DNA of 63,298 nt from the NCBI GenBank assembly GCA_944354265.1, contig CALVPX010000050.1, positions 1-63,298 on the forward strand, read 5' to 3'. The translations under genes were made by a program, and so were the position numbers. Position 1 is the stretch's first letter. Every line of letters starts with the position of its first letter. This DNA is from an uncultured Clostridia bacterium (lineage in GTDB: Bacteria; Bacillota; Clostridia; Christensenellales; Borkfalkiaceae). The notes beneath the pieces were generated by a model. The model saw nothing but the letters and a program-made list of their open reading frames with translations, was not told the DNA's origin and searched no databases. Below are positions 41,127 through 51,476 of the stretch, piece after piece.

Positions 41127-43553
41127 TTACTTAAGAGGTTTTAAATTCCAAATATTTTCGGCGTATTCCTTTATGCTTCTGTCTGCCGAGAAATAACCGG
41201 CCGCTGCAATGTTGCGCAATGAAATCTGATTCCATTTATGCTTGTCGTTTACATACAGGTCGGAAAGTTCGCGCTGAGTTTTGCTGTAAGACGTAAAGTC
41301 GGCCATGCACATGTAAGGGTCGGCTACAGGCGAACCGGTGAGCAGGTAATTTGCCATGTCGCTGAATGACTGCCCGTTGAAACCGATTATAAGCGCCTCT
41401 ATTATTCTGCGAAGCTTGGGGGATTCGTTATAATATTTGCTTGAGCTGTAACCCGAACGCCAAATGTCGTCGACCTCGTTAGACTTATGGCCGAAGATGA
41501 AAATATTGTCTTCCCCTACAGCCTCAGCCATTTCGACGTTTGCACCGTCGAGCGTACCGATCGTCAGTGCGCCGTTGATCATAAATTTCATGTTGCCCGT
41601 GCCGCTTGCTTCTTTGCCTGCGAGCGAAATCTGTTCTGAAATTTCCGAAGCGGGCATCAACAGCTCCGACATGGTGACGTTGTAGTCTTCCATGAATACG
41701 ACATTGAGTTTTTCGTTAATCTTTTTATCCTTGCGGATTTCTTCGGAGATGAAGCAAATCAGTTTGATTATCTGCTTTGCCATTGAATATCCCGGTGCTG
41801 CTTTGGCGCCAAAAATATAGGTTTTGGGCTGCATATTCATGTCGGGATTGTCGCGCAGATCGAGGTATGTGTCGATTATGTTGAGCGCATTCAGAAGCTG
41901 ACGCTTGTATTCATGCAATCTCTTTGCCTGAGTGTCGTAAATTGACTTGGGGTCGATGATAAAGCCCTGCTTCTTATATGCGTAATCGGCAAATTGCTGT
42001 TTTTTGATGGCCTTAATTTCCTCAAGTCTGCTTAAAACGCTGTCGTCGTTTTCAAACTTCTTGAAATCGGCAAGTTTCATGCTGTCGTGCACAAAACCGT
42101 CGCCTATGCAATCGATGAGGAGGCTCGTAAGTTCAGGGTTTGCCTGACAGAGCCATCTTCTGTAAGCGATGCCATTGGTTACGTTTGTAAACTTATACGG
42201 CGTAAAATCATAGTAGTCCTTGAAAATGGACTTTTTGATAATTTCACTGTGCAAAGCAGCGACGCCGTTTACGCTGTGTCCGCCGTAAACCGAAAGGTTG
42301 GCCATCTTTATCCTGTCATGTTCGATTATGGACATCCTTGAAATTTTTGCCCACTCGCCGGGATATCTGTTCCAAAGTTCTTCGCAGAGCCTTCTGTTGA
42401 TCTCCTTTATAATCGAATGAATTCGTGGAACGGTTCTTTCAACGAGGTCTTCCTGCCACGTTTCAAGCGCTTCGGCCATGACCGTGTGGTTTGTGTAGGC
42501 GCACGATGCCGTTGTGATTGCCCATGCTTCTTCCCATTTATAATAATATTCGTCGACGAGAATACGCATGAGTTCGGCGATTGCCATTGCGGGGTGAGTG
42601 TCGTTGAGGTGTATTGCGGCGAGCTTGGGCAGGTCGCTGAGGTCGCCGTATCTGTGTCTGTGGTCGCTGATGATGTTCTGAATGGACGCCGAGCAGAGGA
42701 AATACTGCTGCTTGAGCCTGAGCGCCTTGCCGTTTACATGGTTATCTGCCGGATAGAGTACTTTGGTAAGCACATCGGCATCGTTGTCCTCTACCATGGC
42801 TTGATAATAGTCGCCCTGCGAGAACAGCTTCATGTTGAAGTCCTGCACGGGCTTCGCCTTCCATAATCTGAGTACGGAAACGGCATCGCTGTCCTTGCCG
42901 GAAATCATCATGTCGTAAGCGACGGCTTCGACGTCCTGACTGTCGATATAATTAATTTCAAGCCCGTTTTCAGCCCATTTTTCTTCCACTCTTCCGCCAA
43001 AACGTACTATATACGATTTGTCTGAACGCTGTGTAAGCCAAGCTTCACCGCCGGGCAGCCACACATCGGGAAGTTCTGTCTGCCATCCGTCGATTATCTT
43101 TTGCTTGAACAGACCGTATTCATACCTCAAAGAATAGCCCATTGCGGGGTAATTGCCTGTGGCAAGCGCATCCATAAAGCAGGCGGCAAGCCTTCCAAGA
43201 CCACCATTACCTAAACCTGCGTCAGGTTCCAATTCGTAAAGTTCGTCAAGCGTAACTCCATAGCCTTCGAGCACTTTTTCGAAGGTGTCGGTTGCGCTTA
43301 AATTGTATAAGCTGTTCTTAAGCGAGCGACCGAGCAAGAATTCCATGCAGAGGTAATATACCCTCTTCGCACGCTTTGTCTTCATCTTCTTAGAAAAGAC
43401 CTGACGCTTCTGAAGGAGTATGTCTCTTACGCTCATAACGACCGCTTTATAAATTTGGTCTTTCGTCGCTTCAACAGGGCTTACGCCGTAGTACCGCGCA
43501 AGTTTTCCTTTAACGAGGTCCCTGACTTCCTTTTCGGTAATAGTTGTTGCCAT
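41127..43553 (-). CDS. glgP: Glycogen phosphorylase
   Basis: GlgP releases glucose-1-phosphate from glycogen with PLP. The 808-residue protein has YLCMEFLLGRSL, the active-site loop DAGLGNGGLGRLAACFMDA, HLNDTHPA, the RLHEYKRQLLN motif, and the PLP-lysine segment EASGTGNMKFMINGALT. Length matches the family (about 800-850). The start follows AGGAGA on minus. It is the last gene of a five-gene glycogen operon, so synthesis and breakdown are co-expressed. Confidence 0.97.
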   Translation of the reverse strand: MATTITEKEVRDLVKGKLARYYGVSPVEATKDQIYKAVVMSVRDILLQKRQVFSKKMKTKRAKRVYYLCMEFLLGRSLKNSLYNLSATDTFEKVLEGYGVTLDELYELEPDAGLGNGGLGRLAACFMDALATGNYPAMGYSLRYEYGLFKQKIIDGWQTELPDVWLPGGEAWLTQRSDKSYIVRFGGRVEEKWAENGLEINYIDSQDVEAVAYDMMISGKDSDAVSVLRLWKAKPVQDFNMKLFSQGDYYQAMVEDNDADVLTKVLYPADNHVNGKALRLKQQYFLCSASIQNIISDHRHRYGDLSDLPKLAAIHLNDTHPAMAIAELMRILVDEYYYKWEEAWAITTASCAYTNHTVMAEALETWQEDLVERTVPRIHSIIKEINRRLCEELWNRYPGEWAKISRMSIIEHDRIKMANLSVYGGHSVNGVAALHSEIIKKSIFKDYYDFTPYKFTNVTNGIAYRRWLCQANPELTSLLIDCIGDGFVHDSMKLADFKKFENDDSVLSRLEEIKAIKKQQFADYAYKKQGFIIDPKSIYDTQAKRLHEYKRQLLNALNIIDTYLDLRDNPDMNMQPKTYIFGAKAAPGYSMAKQIIKLICFISEEIRKDKKINEKLNVVFMEDYNVTMSELLMPASEISEQISLAGKEASGTGNMKFMINGALTIGTLDGANVEMAEAVGEDNIFIFGHKSNEVDDIWRSGYSSSKYYNESPKLRRIIEALIIGFNGQSFSDMANYLLTGSPVADPYMCMADFTSYSKTQRELSDLYVNDKHKWNQISLRNIAAAGYFSADRSIKEYAENIWNLKPLK

Positions 43554-43583
43554 TAAATATTCTCCTATTATTTACAAGTAAAA

Positions 43584-45089
43584 TTAATTGAGCATACTCA
43601 GGTACAGCGCTTCATATTGCTTAGCCGAATTGTTCCAACTAAAGTCTGTAGTTGCCGCTCTGTACATAAGTTTTGACCAATTTTCCTTATTTTTATAGTC
43701 GGCCATAGCTTCCCTTATAACATAAAGCATGTCATGCGCATTGTAATTTGTGAAGGTATAGCCGTTTTGCAGAGGCTTGATGCTGTCGTACAAGCCGCCG
43801 GTTTCCCTGACGATGGGTACGGTTGCGTATCTGCATGCAATCATCTGCGAAAGTCCGCAAGGTTCCATTTTTGAAGGCATGAGGAATATGTCCGAGCCTG
43901 AATATATCTTGCGGGACAGATCGTTGTTGAACATGATCTGCGCGCTCATCTTGTCGGGATATCTTCTTGCAAGATCTTTAAAGAAACCTTCGTAGTGCGA
44001 ATCGCCTGTGCCGAGTACAACGAACTGAACATCGTCCTGCAAAAGTTCTTCTATGATGTTGAGCACAAGATCGAAGCCCTTATGCGAAACGAGGCGTGAA
44101 ACCATGGAAATCATCGGCGTCTCGGGCTTTACGGGCAGGCCGAGCATCTTTTGCAATTCTGCCTTGCACACCGCCTTGTTGCTCATGTCGTCAGGCGTGT
44201 AGTTGGCAAAAATATGAGTATCAAACTGCGGATTGTAACCGATGTCGTCAATGCCGTTGAGAATACCCGAAAGTTTGAACTCATTGCGCCTGACTATGGG
44301 GTCGAGTCCGTGAGCAAAGTAAGGTTCTTTTATCTCCTGAGCGTATCTGGGGGATACCGTTGAAAATCTTTCGCAGCACTCTATGGCGCCTTTCATAAGG
44401 TTGATAGAGTTGTTATACTCTACAAGATACTGATATTTTCCGTAAATGTCAAACAAAGACGACAGGATATCGAGAGAATATTGTCCCTGATATTCAATAT
44501 TGTGAATGGTAAACAGCGCCCTGATGAATTGGAACTCCTGCCTGAAGCAATAATTTGTTTTAAGATAAATTGCCGCGAGAGCAGCCTGCCAATCGTGGCA
44601 GTGCATTACTTCGGGATAGAAATTGAGGAAAGGCATAATTTCGAGAACGGCGCGTGAGAAGAATGCAAATCTTTCGCCGTCATCGAAATACCCGTAGCAG
44701 CCGGGGCGCTTGAAGTAAAATTCGTTGTCAAGGAAATAGAATATTACCCCGTCCTGCTCATACGAGAATATGCCGCAGTATTGGTTTCTCCACGCAAGAT
44801 GGACGTAGATATTCCCGAGGTAGGTAAACTTATCCCTGTATTCCTTTTTGATATCTGAATAGAGTGGAATAACCACCCTTACGTCGAACTTGCCCGTTGC
44901 TGCGAGCGCTTTTGAAAGCGAGCCAATAACCTCTGCAAGGCCGCCGGTCACGATATAGGGCGTGCACTCAGACGCAACAAATAAAATTTTGCGCTTTGCA
45001 GGTAAAGTTGCGGGCGCTTCAGCTGCAGGCTTAGCCTTTTTAACGGGTACCGTTCTTTTTGTTGTTCTTGTTGTCTTTGCTGTTGCCAT
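43584..45089 (-). CDS. glgA: Glycogen synthase with a Lys/Ala-rich N-terminal extension
   Basis: GlgA elongates glycogen from ADP-glucose (GT5). The 501-residue protein starts the catalytic domain at about residue 33 (KILFVASECTPYIVTGGLAEVIGSL) and has the C-terminal acceptor motif EPCGLSQMIACRYATVPIVRETGGL. Two oddities: residues 1-32 are a Lys/Ala/Pro/Thr-rich extension not normal in GlgA, and the canonical KTGGL donor motif reads VTGGL, lacking the lysine known to contact ADP-glucose in E. coli. It is cotranscribed with glgB, glgC and glgD. Confidence 0.95.
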   Translation of the reverse strand: MATAKTTRTTKRTVPVKKAKPAAEAPATLPAKRKILFVASECTPYIVTGGLAEVIGSLSKALAATGKFDVRVVIPLYSDIKKEYRDKFTYLGNIYVHLAWRNQYCGIFSYEQDGVIFYFLDNEFYFKRPGCYGYFDDGERFAFFSRAVLEIMPFLNFYPEVMHCHDWQAALAAIYLKTNYCFRQEFQFIRALFTIHNIEYQGQYSLDILSSLFDIYGKYQYLVEYNNSINLMKGAIECCERFSTVSPRYAQEIKEPYFAHGLDPIVRRNEFKLSGILNGIDDIGYNPQFDTHIFANYTPDDMSNKAVCKAELQKMLGLPVKPETPMISMVSRLVSHKGFDLVLNIIEELLQDDVQFVVLGTGDSHYEGFFKDLARRYPDKMSAQIMFNNDLSRKIYSGSDIFLMPSKMEPCGLSQMIACRYATVPIVRETGGLYDSIKPLQNGYTFTNYNAHDMLYVIREAMADYKNKENWSKLMYRAATTDFSWNNSAKQYEALYLSMLN

Positions 45090-45118
45090 TATATCAAAAT
45101 CCCCCTTTTTATGTTAAC

Positions 45119-46225
45119 TTAAATGTGAGTTCCTTTATTGATGAAGTAAGGTTTTTGTGCGCATCCGGCAAGCGTCGTACCGTTGCCGATCGCAACATCC
45201 TTGTCACTTACGACGTAAGCCAAATTGCAGTCGTCGCCTATAAAGTTCTCGCTCATTATGATGCAGTTTTTAAGCACTGCACCCTTGCCGACTTTGACTC
45301 CGCGGAAGAGAATGCAGTTTTCTACCGTGCCTTCAATGAGGCAGCCGTCGTGAATAAGCGAATTTACAACTTTGGCATTGTCCGTGAATTTTGCGGGAGG
45401 AGCGTCGTTTACCTTTGTATAGATGTCCCTGTTGCCGAAAAGTTCTTTGCGGATATCCTTATTGAGTAAATCCATATTGGCCTTAAAATATGATTGCAAC
45501 GAATCTATATTCTGATAGTAGCCTTCATATTTATAGCCGTAAATGTTTCCGCCCTTTGCCGCAGGTACGAGAACATCTCCCGAAAAGCTTGAATAACCGC
45601 GCGCTATGGCAGTCTGTATGAGGTTCAAAAGATAGGATGTGCGCGCAACAAAGACATTGATGTAGTGTTTGCGCACGCCCTTCGAAGGCTGATTGACGTC
45701 AATGGATAATATCTGATCGTTGTCATCCGTATTGAACATCATGTAAGAATTGACGTCGCCGCACTCATGCTCGTGGTATACAAGTGTGAGGTCGGCATTT
45801 GTCTTTACATGCTGCTCAATGACTTTGCTGTAATCGAGCTTGTAAACGGCGTCGCTGTCTGCAACGACGACAAAATCTTCTTTGCATTTTTTAAGGAATG
45901 CAGAGGAACCTTTAAGACCTTCAAGTCGGTTGCGGTAGAGCATTTCACTCTCGTCGCTGTAAGGCGGAAGAAGAATCAATCCCCCTTCCTTTCTCGCAAG
46001 ATCCCATTCTTTGCCCGAGCCGAGATGGTCCATCAGAGATTGATAATTATTCTTTGTTATCATGCCAACCGTTGTAATGCCCGAGTTTACCATGCACGAG
46101 AGCGCAAAGTCAACGAGGCGATATCTGCCGCCGTAAGGGATAGAACCCTTAGATCTGACCTTTGTCAATTCGGGTACGTTTTCATCGTTAGTGCTTGAAA
46201 AAATAACGCCAACTGTCGAAGCCAT
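45119..46225 (-). CDS. glgD: GlgD, regulatory subunit of ADP-glucose pyrophosphorylase
   Basis: This 368-residue protein is the GlgD paralogue found in Firmicutes beside glgC. It has the nucleotidyltransferase fold (SKGSIPYGGRYRLVDFALSCMVNSGI) but the G-rich catalytic loop of GlgC is replaced, consistent with a non-catalytic activator subunit. C-terminal beta-helix repeats follow (GCLIEGTVENCILFRGVKVG). AGGGAGG precedes its start. It pairs with GlgC encoded just upstream. Confidence 0.95.
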   Translation of the reverse strand: MASTVGVIFSSTNDENVPELTKVRSKGSIPYGGRYRLVDFALSCMVNSGITTVGMITKNNYQSLMDHLGSGKEWDLARKEGGLILLPPYSDESEMLYRNRLEGLKGSSAFLKKCKEDFVVVADSDAVYKLDYSKVIEQHVKTNADLTLVYHEHECGDVNSYMMFNTDDNDQILSIDVNQPSKGVRKHYINVFVARTSYLLNLIQTAIARGYSSFSGDVLVPAAKGGNIYGYKYEGYYQNIDSLQSYFKANMDLLNKDIRKELFGNRDIYTKVNDAPPAKFTDNAKVVNSLIHDGCLIEGTVENCILFRGVKVGKGAVLKNCIIMSENFIGDDCNLAYVVSDKDVAIGNGTTLAGCAQKPYFINKGTHI

Positions 46226-46239
46226 TTTCCTTTCCTCCC

Positions 46240-47442
46240 TTATACGTTTTTATCTATGATTTCGCCTGCGGGCACGCATTTGCCGTCGCCTACGGTAAGG
46301 CCTCTGCCGAGCACCGTAATGCCGTTGGTCTTGCCTTCTATTTTGCTAGCCCTTTCGATCTCGTCGCCGACGGTCGACTTTTTGCCTATAGTCACTTCTT
46401 CGTCGATGATTGAGTAGTTGACCTTGGCGCCTGCTTTGACCACGGTGTTGCCCATCAGCACGCTGTCCTTTACCTCTGCGCCCTTTTCGATGACGCAGTT
46501 GGTGCCTATGACCGAGTTGATTACCGTACCTTCAATTTCGCAGCCGTTTGCGATCATGGAGTTGACTACTTTGCCTTCAACATATGCCGGGGGAGCAAGC
46601 GGGCTTCTCGAATGAATGACCCTTTCCGTATCGCGCAGGTCGAACTTTGGAACGGCTCCCAAAAGATCCATGTTGGCTTCCCAAAGAGAGCTTATTGTGC
46701 CTACGTCCTTCCAATATCCTTCAAAGCGGTAAGAATACATCTTTTCGCCTGCGTTGAGCATTGCGGGGAGAACGTTCTTTCCGAAATCCTTTTCCGAGTT
46801 AGGATCTTTTTCGTCAAGTTCAAGGTACTTATACAGCTTGGAAGCCGTAAAGATATATATACCCATTGAGGCGAGGTCGCTCTTGGGCTGCTTGGGTTTT
46901 TCTTCGAATTCGTAAATGCTGCCGTCGGGATTGGTGTTGAGAATGCCGAACCTCGAAGCTTCCTTCATGGGCACCTTCATGCAGGCTATTGTGCAATCGG
47001 CTCCCGCAGCCTTGTGAGCGGCGAGCATTTTGTCGTAGTCCATCTTATATATGTGGTCGCCCGAAAGGATCAGCACATATTCGGGATCATACATTTTAAT
47101 GAACCTGATATTTTGATAAATGGCGTTCGCCGTGCCCTTATACCATGAAGTATCGGTTTTGGCCTCATACGGCGAGAGAATGTGTACGCCGCCGAAGGTT
47201 CTGTCGAGATCCCACGGTTGACCATTGCCGACATACTCGTTGAGTATGAGCGGCTGATACTGCGTAAGGACGCCCACTGTATCGATGCCCGAATTGATGC
47301 AGTTTGAAAGCGGGAAATCGATTATTCTGTATTTAGCCCCGAAGCAAACCGCAGGTTTGGCAATGTTGCTAGTTAAAGCATACAGTCTGCTGCCCTGTCC
47401 GCCTGCAAGTAACATTGCCACGCACTCTTTTTTTCTTAGCAT
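46240..47442 (-). CDS. glgC: Glucose-1-phosphate adenylyltransferase (ADP-glucose pyrophosphorylase)
   Basis: GlgC makes ADP-glucose, the committed step of bacterial glycogen synthesis. The 400-residue protein has [14 protein letters not shown], the [20 protein letters not shown] motif, [12 protein letters not shown], and a C-terminal left-handed beta-helix ([20 protein letters not shown]). I use start ATG 47442 ([11 protein letters not shown]) with GGGGGAT upstream; the longer frame to 47490 overlaps glgB without homology. Confidence 0.95.
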   Translation of the reverse strand: MLRKKECVAMLLAGGQGSRLYALTSNIAKPAVCFGAKYRIIDFPLSNCINSGIDTVGVLTQYQPLILNEYVGNGQPWDLDRTFGGVHILSPYEAKTDTSWYKGTANAIYQNIRFIKMYDPEYVLILSGDHIYKMDYDKMLAAHKAAGADCTIACMKVPMKEASRFGILNTNPDGSIYEFEEKPKQPKSDLASMGIYIFTASKLYKYLELDEKDPNSEKDFGKNVLPAMLNAGEKMYSYRFEGYWKDVGTISSLWEANMDLLGAVPKFDLRDTERVIHSRSPLAPPAYVEGKVVNSMIANGCEIEGTVINSVIGTNCVIEKGAEVKDSVLMGNTVVKAGAKVNYSIIDEEVTIGKKSTVGDEIERASKIEGKTNGITVLGRGLTVGDGKCVPAGEIIDKNV

Positions 47443-47462
47443 TGCTAAATCCCCCAAATAAA

Positions 47463-49295
47463 TTATTTTTCTTTTAAAAAATACATACAAGCCAACTTGG
47501 GAATATCCAAAGTTATTGAGCTATCCTTGCCGTGACTTGCTTGTTTTTTTGTCTTTAAAACTCGCTTTTTAAATTTACCTTCGCCGCCGAACATCTTTTT
47601 GTCGGTATCGAGTATCAGCTTATATTTGCCCTCATACTGCCCTATTCTGTAATTGGGTTGATCAATGCCTGAAAAATTGACTATGCACATGAGGCAGTTG
47701 CCTGAATTGTCGTAGCGGTTGAATGACAGGACGTTGTTGACGACGTCGTCGACAACCAGCCATTCAAAGCCTTTCCAATCTGTTTCCACCTCATACAGCG
47801 GAGGGCAATTTTTGTAGAGCAAATTTAAAAATTTGACGAAAACCTGCATTTTGGCATGCTTTTCGTACCGCGTCAGAAAATATTCTATAGATTTTCTGTA
47901 GTCCCATTCGTCAAACTGCGCAACTTCATATCCCATAAAGTTGAGTTTTTTACCGGGATGGGCGTACATAAATCCCAACAGCCCCCTCTCGCCCGCAAAC
48001 TTGTCCGCGTATTCACCGGGAAATTTATTGACGATTGAACCTTTGACGTGCACAACTTCGTCGTGCGAAAGAGGCAAAATGTAGCGCTCGTTGAGCGAAT
48101 ACATCATTGAAAAGGTAATTTTTGTATGGTGGTAATGCCTGAAAAGCGGATCCTGACGGCAATAAAATAATACGTCGTTCATCCAGCCCATATTCCATTT
48201 GAAGTCGAATCCAAGGCCGCCGTCTTCGATTTTTGAAGTTACTCCGTTGTATGCTGTGGACTCCTCGGCAACGATCATCACGCCGGGAAATTTTTCATGC
48301 AGGCATTTATTGAATTTTTTTATAAAGTCAATCGCCTCAAGGTTGCGGTTGTCGCCGTAAACGTTGGGCGTCCACTCTCCCTGTTTCTTATCGTAATCGA
48401 GATAGAGCATAGAGGCCACAGCGTCGACGCGCAGGCCGTCTATGGCGTATTGGTCGAGGAAGAAATATGCGCTTGAAAGCAGGAAGCTTTCAACTTCACC
48501 CTTGCCGAGGTCAAATTTACGCGTCCCCCAGCCGCTGTGCTCCATTCTGTCCCAAAGCGCACATTCATACAGCGGCTGACCGTCAAATTCGTACAGAGCG
48601 AAGTCGTCCTTGGGGAAGTGCGCCGGTACCCAATCCAAAATGACGCCGATGCCATTTTTATGAAACGCATCTATCAGCGAGGAAAAATCCTCGGGCGTGC
48701 CCAACCTTGCAGTCACGCAAAAATATCCCGTCACCTGATAACCCCACGAACCGTCGTACGGATATTCTGTAACCGGCATAAACTCGACGTGGGTATAGCC
48801 CATTTTGCAAACGTATGGCACGAGCTGCTGCTCAAGCTCCTTAAACGAAAGATAACTTCCGTCTTTATGCCTTTTCCAACTTAAAAGATTGACTTCGAAT
48901 ATGTTTACGGGGCGTCCGATCAGGTCACAGCAAGCAAATCTTGCATTTTTAGGCGGAAGGTCATATACCACAGAACATTTTGATTGCGGGAACGCGCTTG
49001 CGAACGCGTAGGGGTCGCATTTAAAGAGCTCTCTGCCTTCGAAAGTGATTATCTTGAAATTGTATAAGTCGCCGGACTTAGCGCCTCGGCATACAAATTC
49101 AAAACTTTGGCCGTCCTGCATGGGCGACATATTGTATTCCTCTTGTCCGTTCAGGACAAGCTTTACAGCCGCTGCATGTGGCGCCCATACGCGAAAAACG
49201 TATCCGCCATCATTTAATTTATGGCAGCCGTAAATTTCGTGCGCGGTGCAACAATTGCCGCTATGAAATGAATTTGTGGCACTGTAATCGTCCAT
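47463..49295 (-). CDS. glgB: 1,4-alpha-glucan branching enzyme
   Basis: GlgB creates alpha-1,6 branches in glycogen (GH13). The 610-residue protein has an N-terminal CBM48 ([22 protein letters not shown]), then the GH13 barrel with [29 protein letters not shown] (nucleophile Asp), VAEESTA (acid/base Glu), [10 protein letters not shown] and a C-terminal beta domain. It is first in the operon, just after a promoter that leaves almost no leader. Confidence 0.96.
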   Translation of the reverse strand: MDDYSATNSFHSGNCCTAHEIYGCHKLNDGGYVFRVWAPHAAAVKLVLNGQEEYNMSPMQDGQSFEFVCRGAKSGDLYNFKIITFEGRELFKCDPYAFASAFPQSKCSVVYDLPPKNARFACCDLIGRPVNIFEVNLLSWKRHKDGSYLSFKELEQQLVPYVCKMGYTHVEFMPVTEYPYDGSWGYQVTGYFCVTARLGTPEDFSSLIDAFHKNGIGVILDWVPAHFPKDDFALYEFDGQPLYECALWDRMEHSGWGTRKFDLGKGEVESFLLSSAYFFLDQYAIDGLRVDAVASMLYLDYDKKQGEWTPNVYGDNRNLEAIDFIKKFNKCLHEKFPGVMIVAEESTAYNGVTSKIEDGGLGFDFKWNMGWMNDVLFYCRQDPLFRHYHHTKITFSMMYSLNERYILPLSHDEVVHVKGSIVNKFPGEYADKFAGERGLLGFMYAHPGKKLNFMGYEVAQFDEWDYRKSIEYFLTRYEKHAKMQVFVKFLNLLYKNCPPLYEVETDWKGFEWLVVDDVVNNVLSFNRYDNSGNCLMCIVNFSGIDQPNYRIGQYEGKYKLILDTDKKMFGGEGKFKKRVLKTKKQASHGKDSSITLDIPKLACMYFLKEK

Positions 49296-49304
49296 ACCTA
49301 TAAC

Positions 49305-49333
49305 ATTTTATCATACATCAGTTCAATTTTCAA
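49305..49333 (-). promoter_or_regulatory. Glycogen operon promoter, leaderless or near-leaderless
   Basis: On minus: TTGAAA (49333-49328), 17 bp and TAAAAT (49310-49305), then only 9 nt to the glgB ATG. The transcript should begin about 2 nt before the start codon. Confidence 0.7.
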
Positions 49334-49410
49334 GACCCAAATAAAAAATCTTAAATAAATTTATTGAATTTGATGAAAATTTACCCTAACATGCAATTAA
49401 AAATGTATGA

Positions 49411-49419
49411 CATAGTACT
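49411..49419 (+). repeat. CATAGTACT repeat copy 6 (after glgB's neighbour)
   Basis: Flanked as TGTATGA-CATAGTACT-ATTCAAA, the same flanks as copy 9. Confidence 0.82.
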
Positions 49420-49861
49420 ATTCAAATTTAATGTTATCGACTACAACTCCGCAAACCAATTCATCTTTGAGCGAGATGATAAGATTATTCGATACTCTTA
49501 CTATAATATCGCCGTCGTGCGGATTTCCGAACCAAAGAACCTGTCTGTTGCGGTCATAGCCAACTCCGCGCTCTTTATAGCCGATTATAGTGCCGGCAGG
49601 CAATTTACTTGTTGCATAGACCGCCCCGTCGAAAGATTGAAGCGGGACAAACGCCTCCTCTTTTATTTCAATATTTTGCAGACTGCCGCACAGACCTTCC
49701 ACCCTACCGGACTTACAGTCCATCTGAAGGCAAACAGTTCCCTCTCCCATCCATAAACCGCTTACTGCGGAGTAATCATTGCTGTTTTTAAGGAAACCGT
49801 TTTCTTCAGATATAATATTGTTGAGGCATGAATCCAATGTTACGGCAAATTTTATCAGCAT
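49418..49861 (-). CDS. Hypothetical protein upstream of the glycogen operon
   Basis: This 147-residue protein is unrecognised. It is beta-rich in appearance with Gly/Val/Asn stretches and no signal peptide or membrane helix. No Shine-Dalgarno is evident before ATG 49861, although TATAAT-like sequence lies about 45 bp upstream. A CATAGTACT repeat overlaps its last codons (49411-49419). It could be a real small gene or a decaying one. Confidence 0.5.
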   Translation of the reverse strand: MLIKFAVTLDSCLNNIISEENGFLKNSNDYSAVSGLWMGEGTVCLQMDCKSGRVEGLCGSLQNIEIKEEAFVPLQSFDGAVYATSKLPAGTIIGYKERGVGYDRNRQVLWFGNPHDGDIIVRVSNNLIISLKDELVCGVVVDNIKFE

Positions 49862-49974
49862 AATCGAGACTTCAGTGCAAGCTCCCTTTTCATCATTATA
49901 AAATATAATGAATAAAAAATCAATATGGCAACTTAAAATTTTAGTTATTAAATAATAATTGTATACGCCCGTGT

Positions 49975-50003
49975 TTGACAGCGGGCAAATTAAAATGTAT
50001 AAT
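49975..50003 (+). promoter_or_regulatory. Perfect consensus promoter for aroK, leaderless
   Basis: TTGACA (49975-49980), 17 bp, TATAAT (49998-50003), with ATG 50010 only 6 nt downstream. This is a full match to the sigma-A consensus, and the predicted start of transcription coincides with the start codon. Confidence 0.85.
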
Positions 50004-50009
50004 TTTTAT

Positions 50010-50516
50010 ATGAATAACATTGTTCTCATCGGCATGCCCGCTTCGGGAAAGAGCACGGCAGGCGTGCTGCTTGCAAAAACTATAGGTTACGGATATATCG
50101 ACTGCGACCTGCTCATTCAGAATGAACAGAAGGCTCTGCTCTGCGACATAATCGCCCGCGCCGGCGTTGAGGGTTTTATCGACATCGAAGAAAAAATCAA
50201 CGCCGAACTTTGGGCAGAGAGGTGCGTTATCTCGACGGGGGGCTCCGTCATTTACGGCGATAAAGCCATGCAGCATCTCAAGGCTATCGGAAAAGTCGTA
50301 TATATTAAGGTGAGCTTGGAAGAATTAACCCGCCGCATGGCAGGCAAGGATATGCTTGCACGCGGCGTAGTAATGAAAAAGCAAGGCGCTACGCTCGCCG
50401 ATCTGTTTGCCGAACGCGCTCCGCTTTATGAAAAGTACGCCGACATCACCGTCGATTGCGACTCCCTCACTCTCGACCAAACTGTGGAAGCTATAATTGC
50501 TGCAATAAAACAATAA
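50010..50516 (+). CDS. aroK: Shikimate kinase
   Basis: This 168-residue P-loop kinase phosphorylates shikimate in aromatic amino acid synthesis. Walker A is GMPASGKST (8-16); DCD (32-34) and GFIDIEEK (about 53-60) match shikimate binding; STGGSV supplies the GGG-like motif; ARGV is in the lid region. The chosen start MNNIVLIGM is fixed by the homology and the promoter. It is a lone plus-strand gene between minus-strand operons and ends at a strong terminator. Confidence 0.93.
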   Translation: MNNIVLIGMPASGKSTAGVLLAKTIGYGYIDCDLLIQNEQKALLCDIIARAGVEGFIDIEEKINAELWAERCVISTGGSVIYGDKAMQHLKAIGKVVYIKVSLEELTRRMAGKDMLARGVVMKKQGATLADLFAERAPLYEKYADITVDCDSLTLDQTVEAIIAAIKQ

Positions 50517-50533
50517 TTTAATTTAATAATGAC

Positions 50534-50567
50534 AAACGGGCGACCCTTATCAAAGGGTCGCCCGTTT
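50534..50567. terminator. Terminator between aroK and the DUF1295 operon
   Basis: Perfect 15-bp stem AAACGGGCGACCCTT / AAGGGTCGCCCGTTT with a 4-nt loop; serves both converging units. Confidence 0.92.
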
Positions 50568-50581
50568 GGGTTAAGCATTTT

Positions 50582-51466
50582 TCACATCTTTAGTTGTTGA
50601 CGGATACTGCTTTTATATATCGGGAGCAACATTCTTGTCTGTGCCTTGTATTCTTCAAAGCCCTCCTTTTTGGACTGTCTGCCCTCTGCGAGGGGAATGC
50701 TAATCACAAGGAACAAGAGCGTATTGAATACCGCGCCTGCAAGCAGATACCACGCGTTCAAATCTGCCACCACAACAGTCAGCCCCACAAACCACCACAT
50801 GAGTATTTCGCCTAGGTAATTGGGGTGCCTTGAATATTTCCATAAGCCGCTGCGGATAAAATTGCCGTTGCGGTGCCTGCGGTATGCGTGCATCTGTATA
50901 TCTGCTATTGCCTGCATCGTTGCGGCGGCGACAGCGAGAATTGTAAAAATTATGCTGCCGACGTTTGCCTGAACGTCGAACGTGAATGAATACGCCACCG
51001 GCAATACGCAACAGTAAACTATCATGGTGGGCATCATGTGTATGCCTATAAAATTAATCAAAGGGTACAGCTTGCCGTTCTGTTCCTTGAGGCTTGAATA
51101 GCGCCAATCCTGCGCGTTCAGATTTTTAAAGGTGTAGGCCCAATTTGCCGTGAGACGTATCCCCCAAAAGCATATTGAAATGAGCAATAAAATGCGCATT
51201 GCGTTCAATTGTCCGCAGCCGACCGCATATGCAACAATTATTACTATGGGCTGAACGCTCCAATAGGGGTCGTACACAGAAGAGTTTCCGAATATGCAGC
51301 TGAATGCAAAAGTTACGACTGTGGCGACGACGTCGGCTATGAGCAACCTGATCCACCAATCGAGAGGCAAAGCTAAATAAACTGCAATTCCCGCGGCGGC
51401 TGCAATGACATACACTATTGCAATTATCAAAAAGCTAGCCGCACGGCTGTCTTTTATTTTTTTCAT
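50582..51466 (-). CDS. DUF1295 family (steroid 5-alpha-reductase-like) membrane protein
   Basis: This 294-residue protein has about seven membrane helices and the DUF1295/ICMT-like signature near its C-terminus: SGLWKYSRHPNYLGEILMWWFVGL, preceded by DIQMHAYRRHRNGNFIR. NADPH-dependent reductases and methyltransferases with this C-terminal core act on membrane lipids or sterols; the substrate here is unknown. It is the last gene of a four-gene operon (11-bp gap to the upstream gene). The start follows AAAGGAGA on minus. Confidence 0.88.
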   Translation of the reverse strand: MKKIKDSRAASFLIIAIVYVIAAAAGIAVYLALPLDWWIRLLIADVVATVVTFAFSCIFGNSSVYDPYWSVQPIVIIVAYAVGCGQLNAMRILLLISICFWGIRLTANWAYTFKNLNAQDWRYSSLKEQNGKLYPLINFIGIHMMPTMIVYCCVLPVAYSFTFDVQANVGSIIFTILAVAAATMQAIADIQMHAYRRHRNGNFIRSGLWKYSRHPNYLGEILMWWFVGLTVVVADLNAWYLLAGAVFNTLLFLVISIPLAEGRQSKKEGFEEYKAQTRMLLPIYKSSIRQQLKM

Positions 51467-51476
51467 GTATTCTCCT

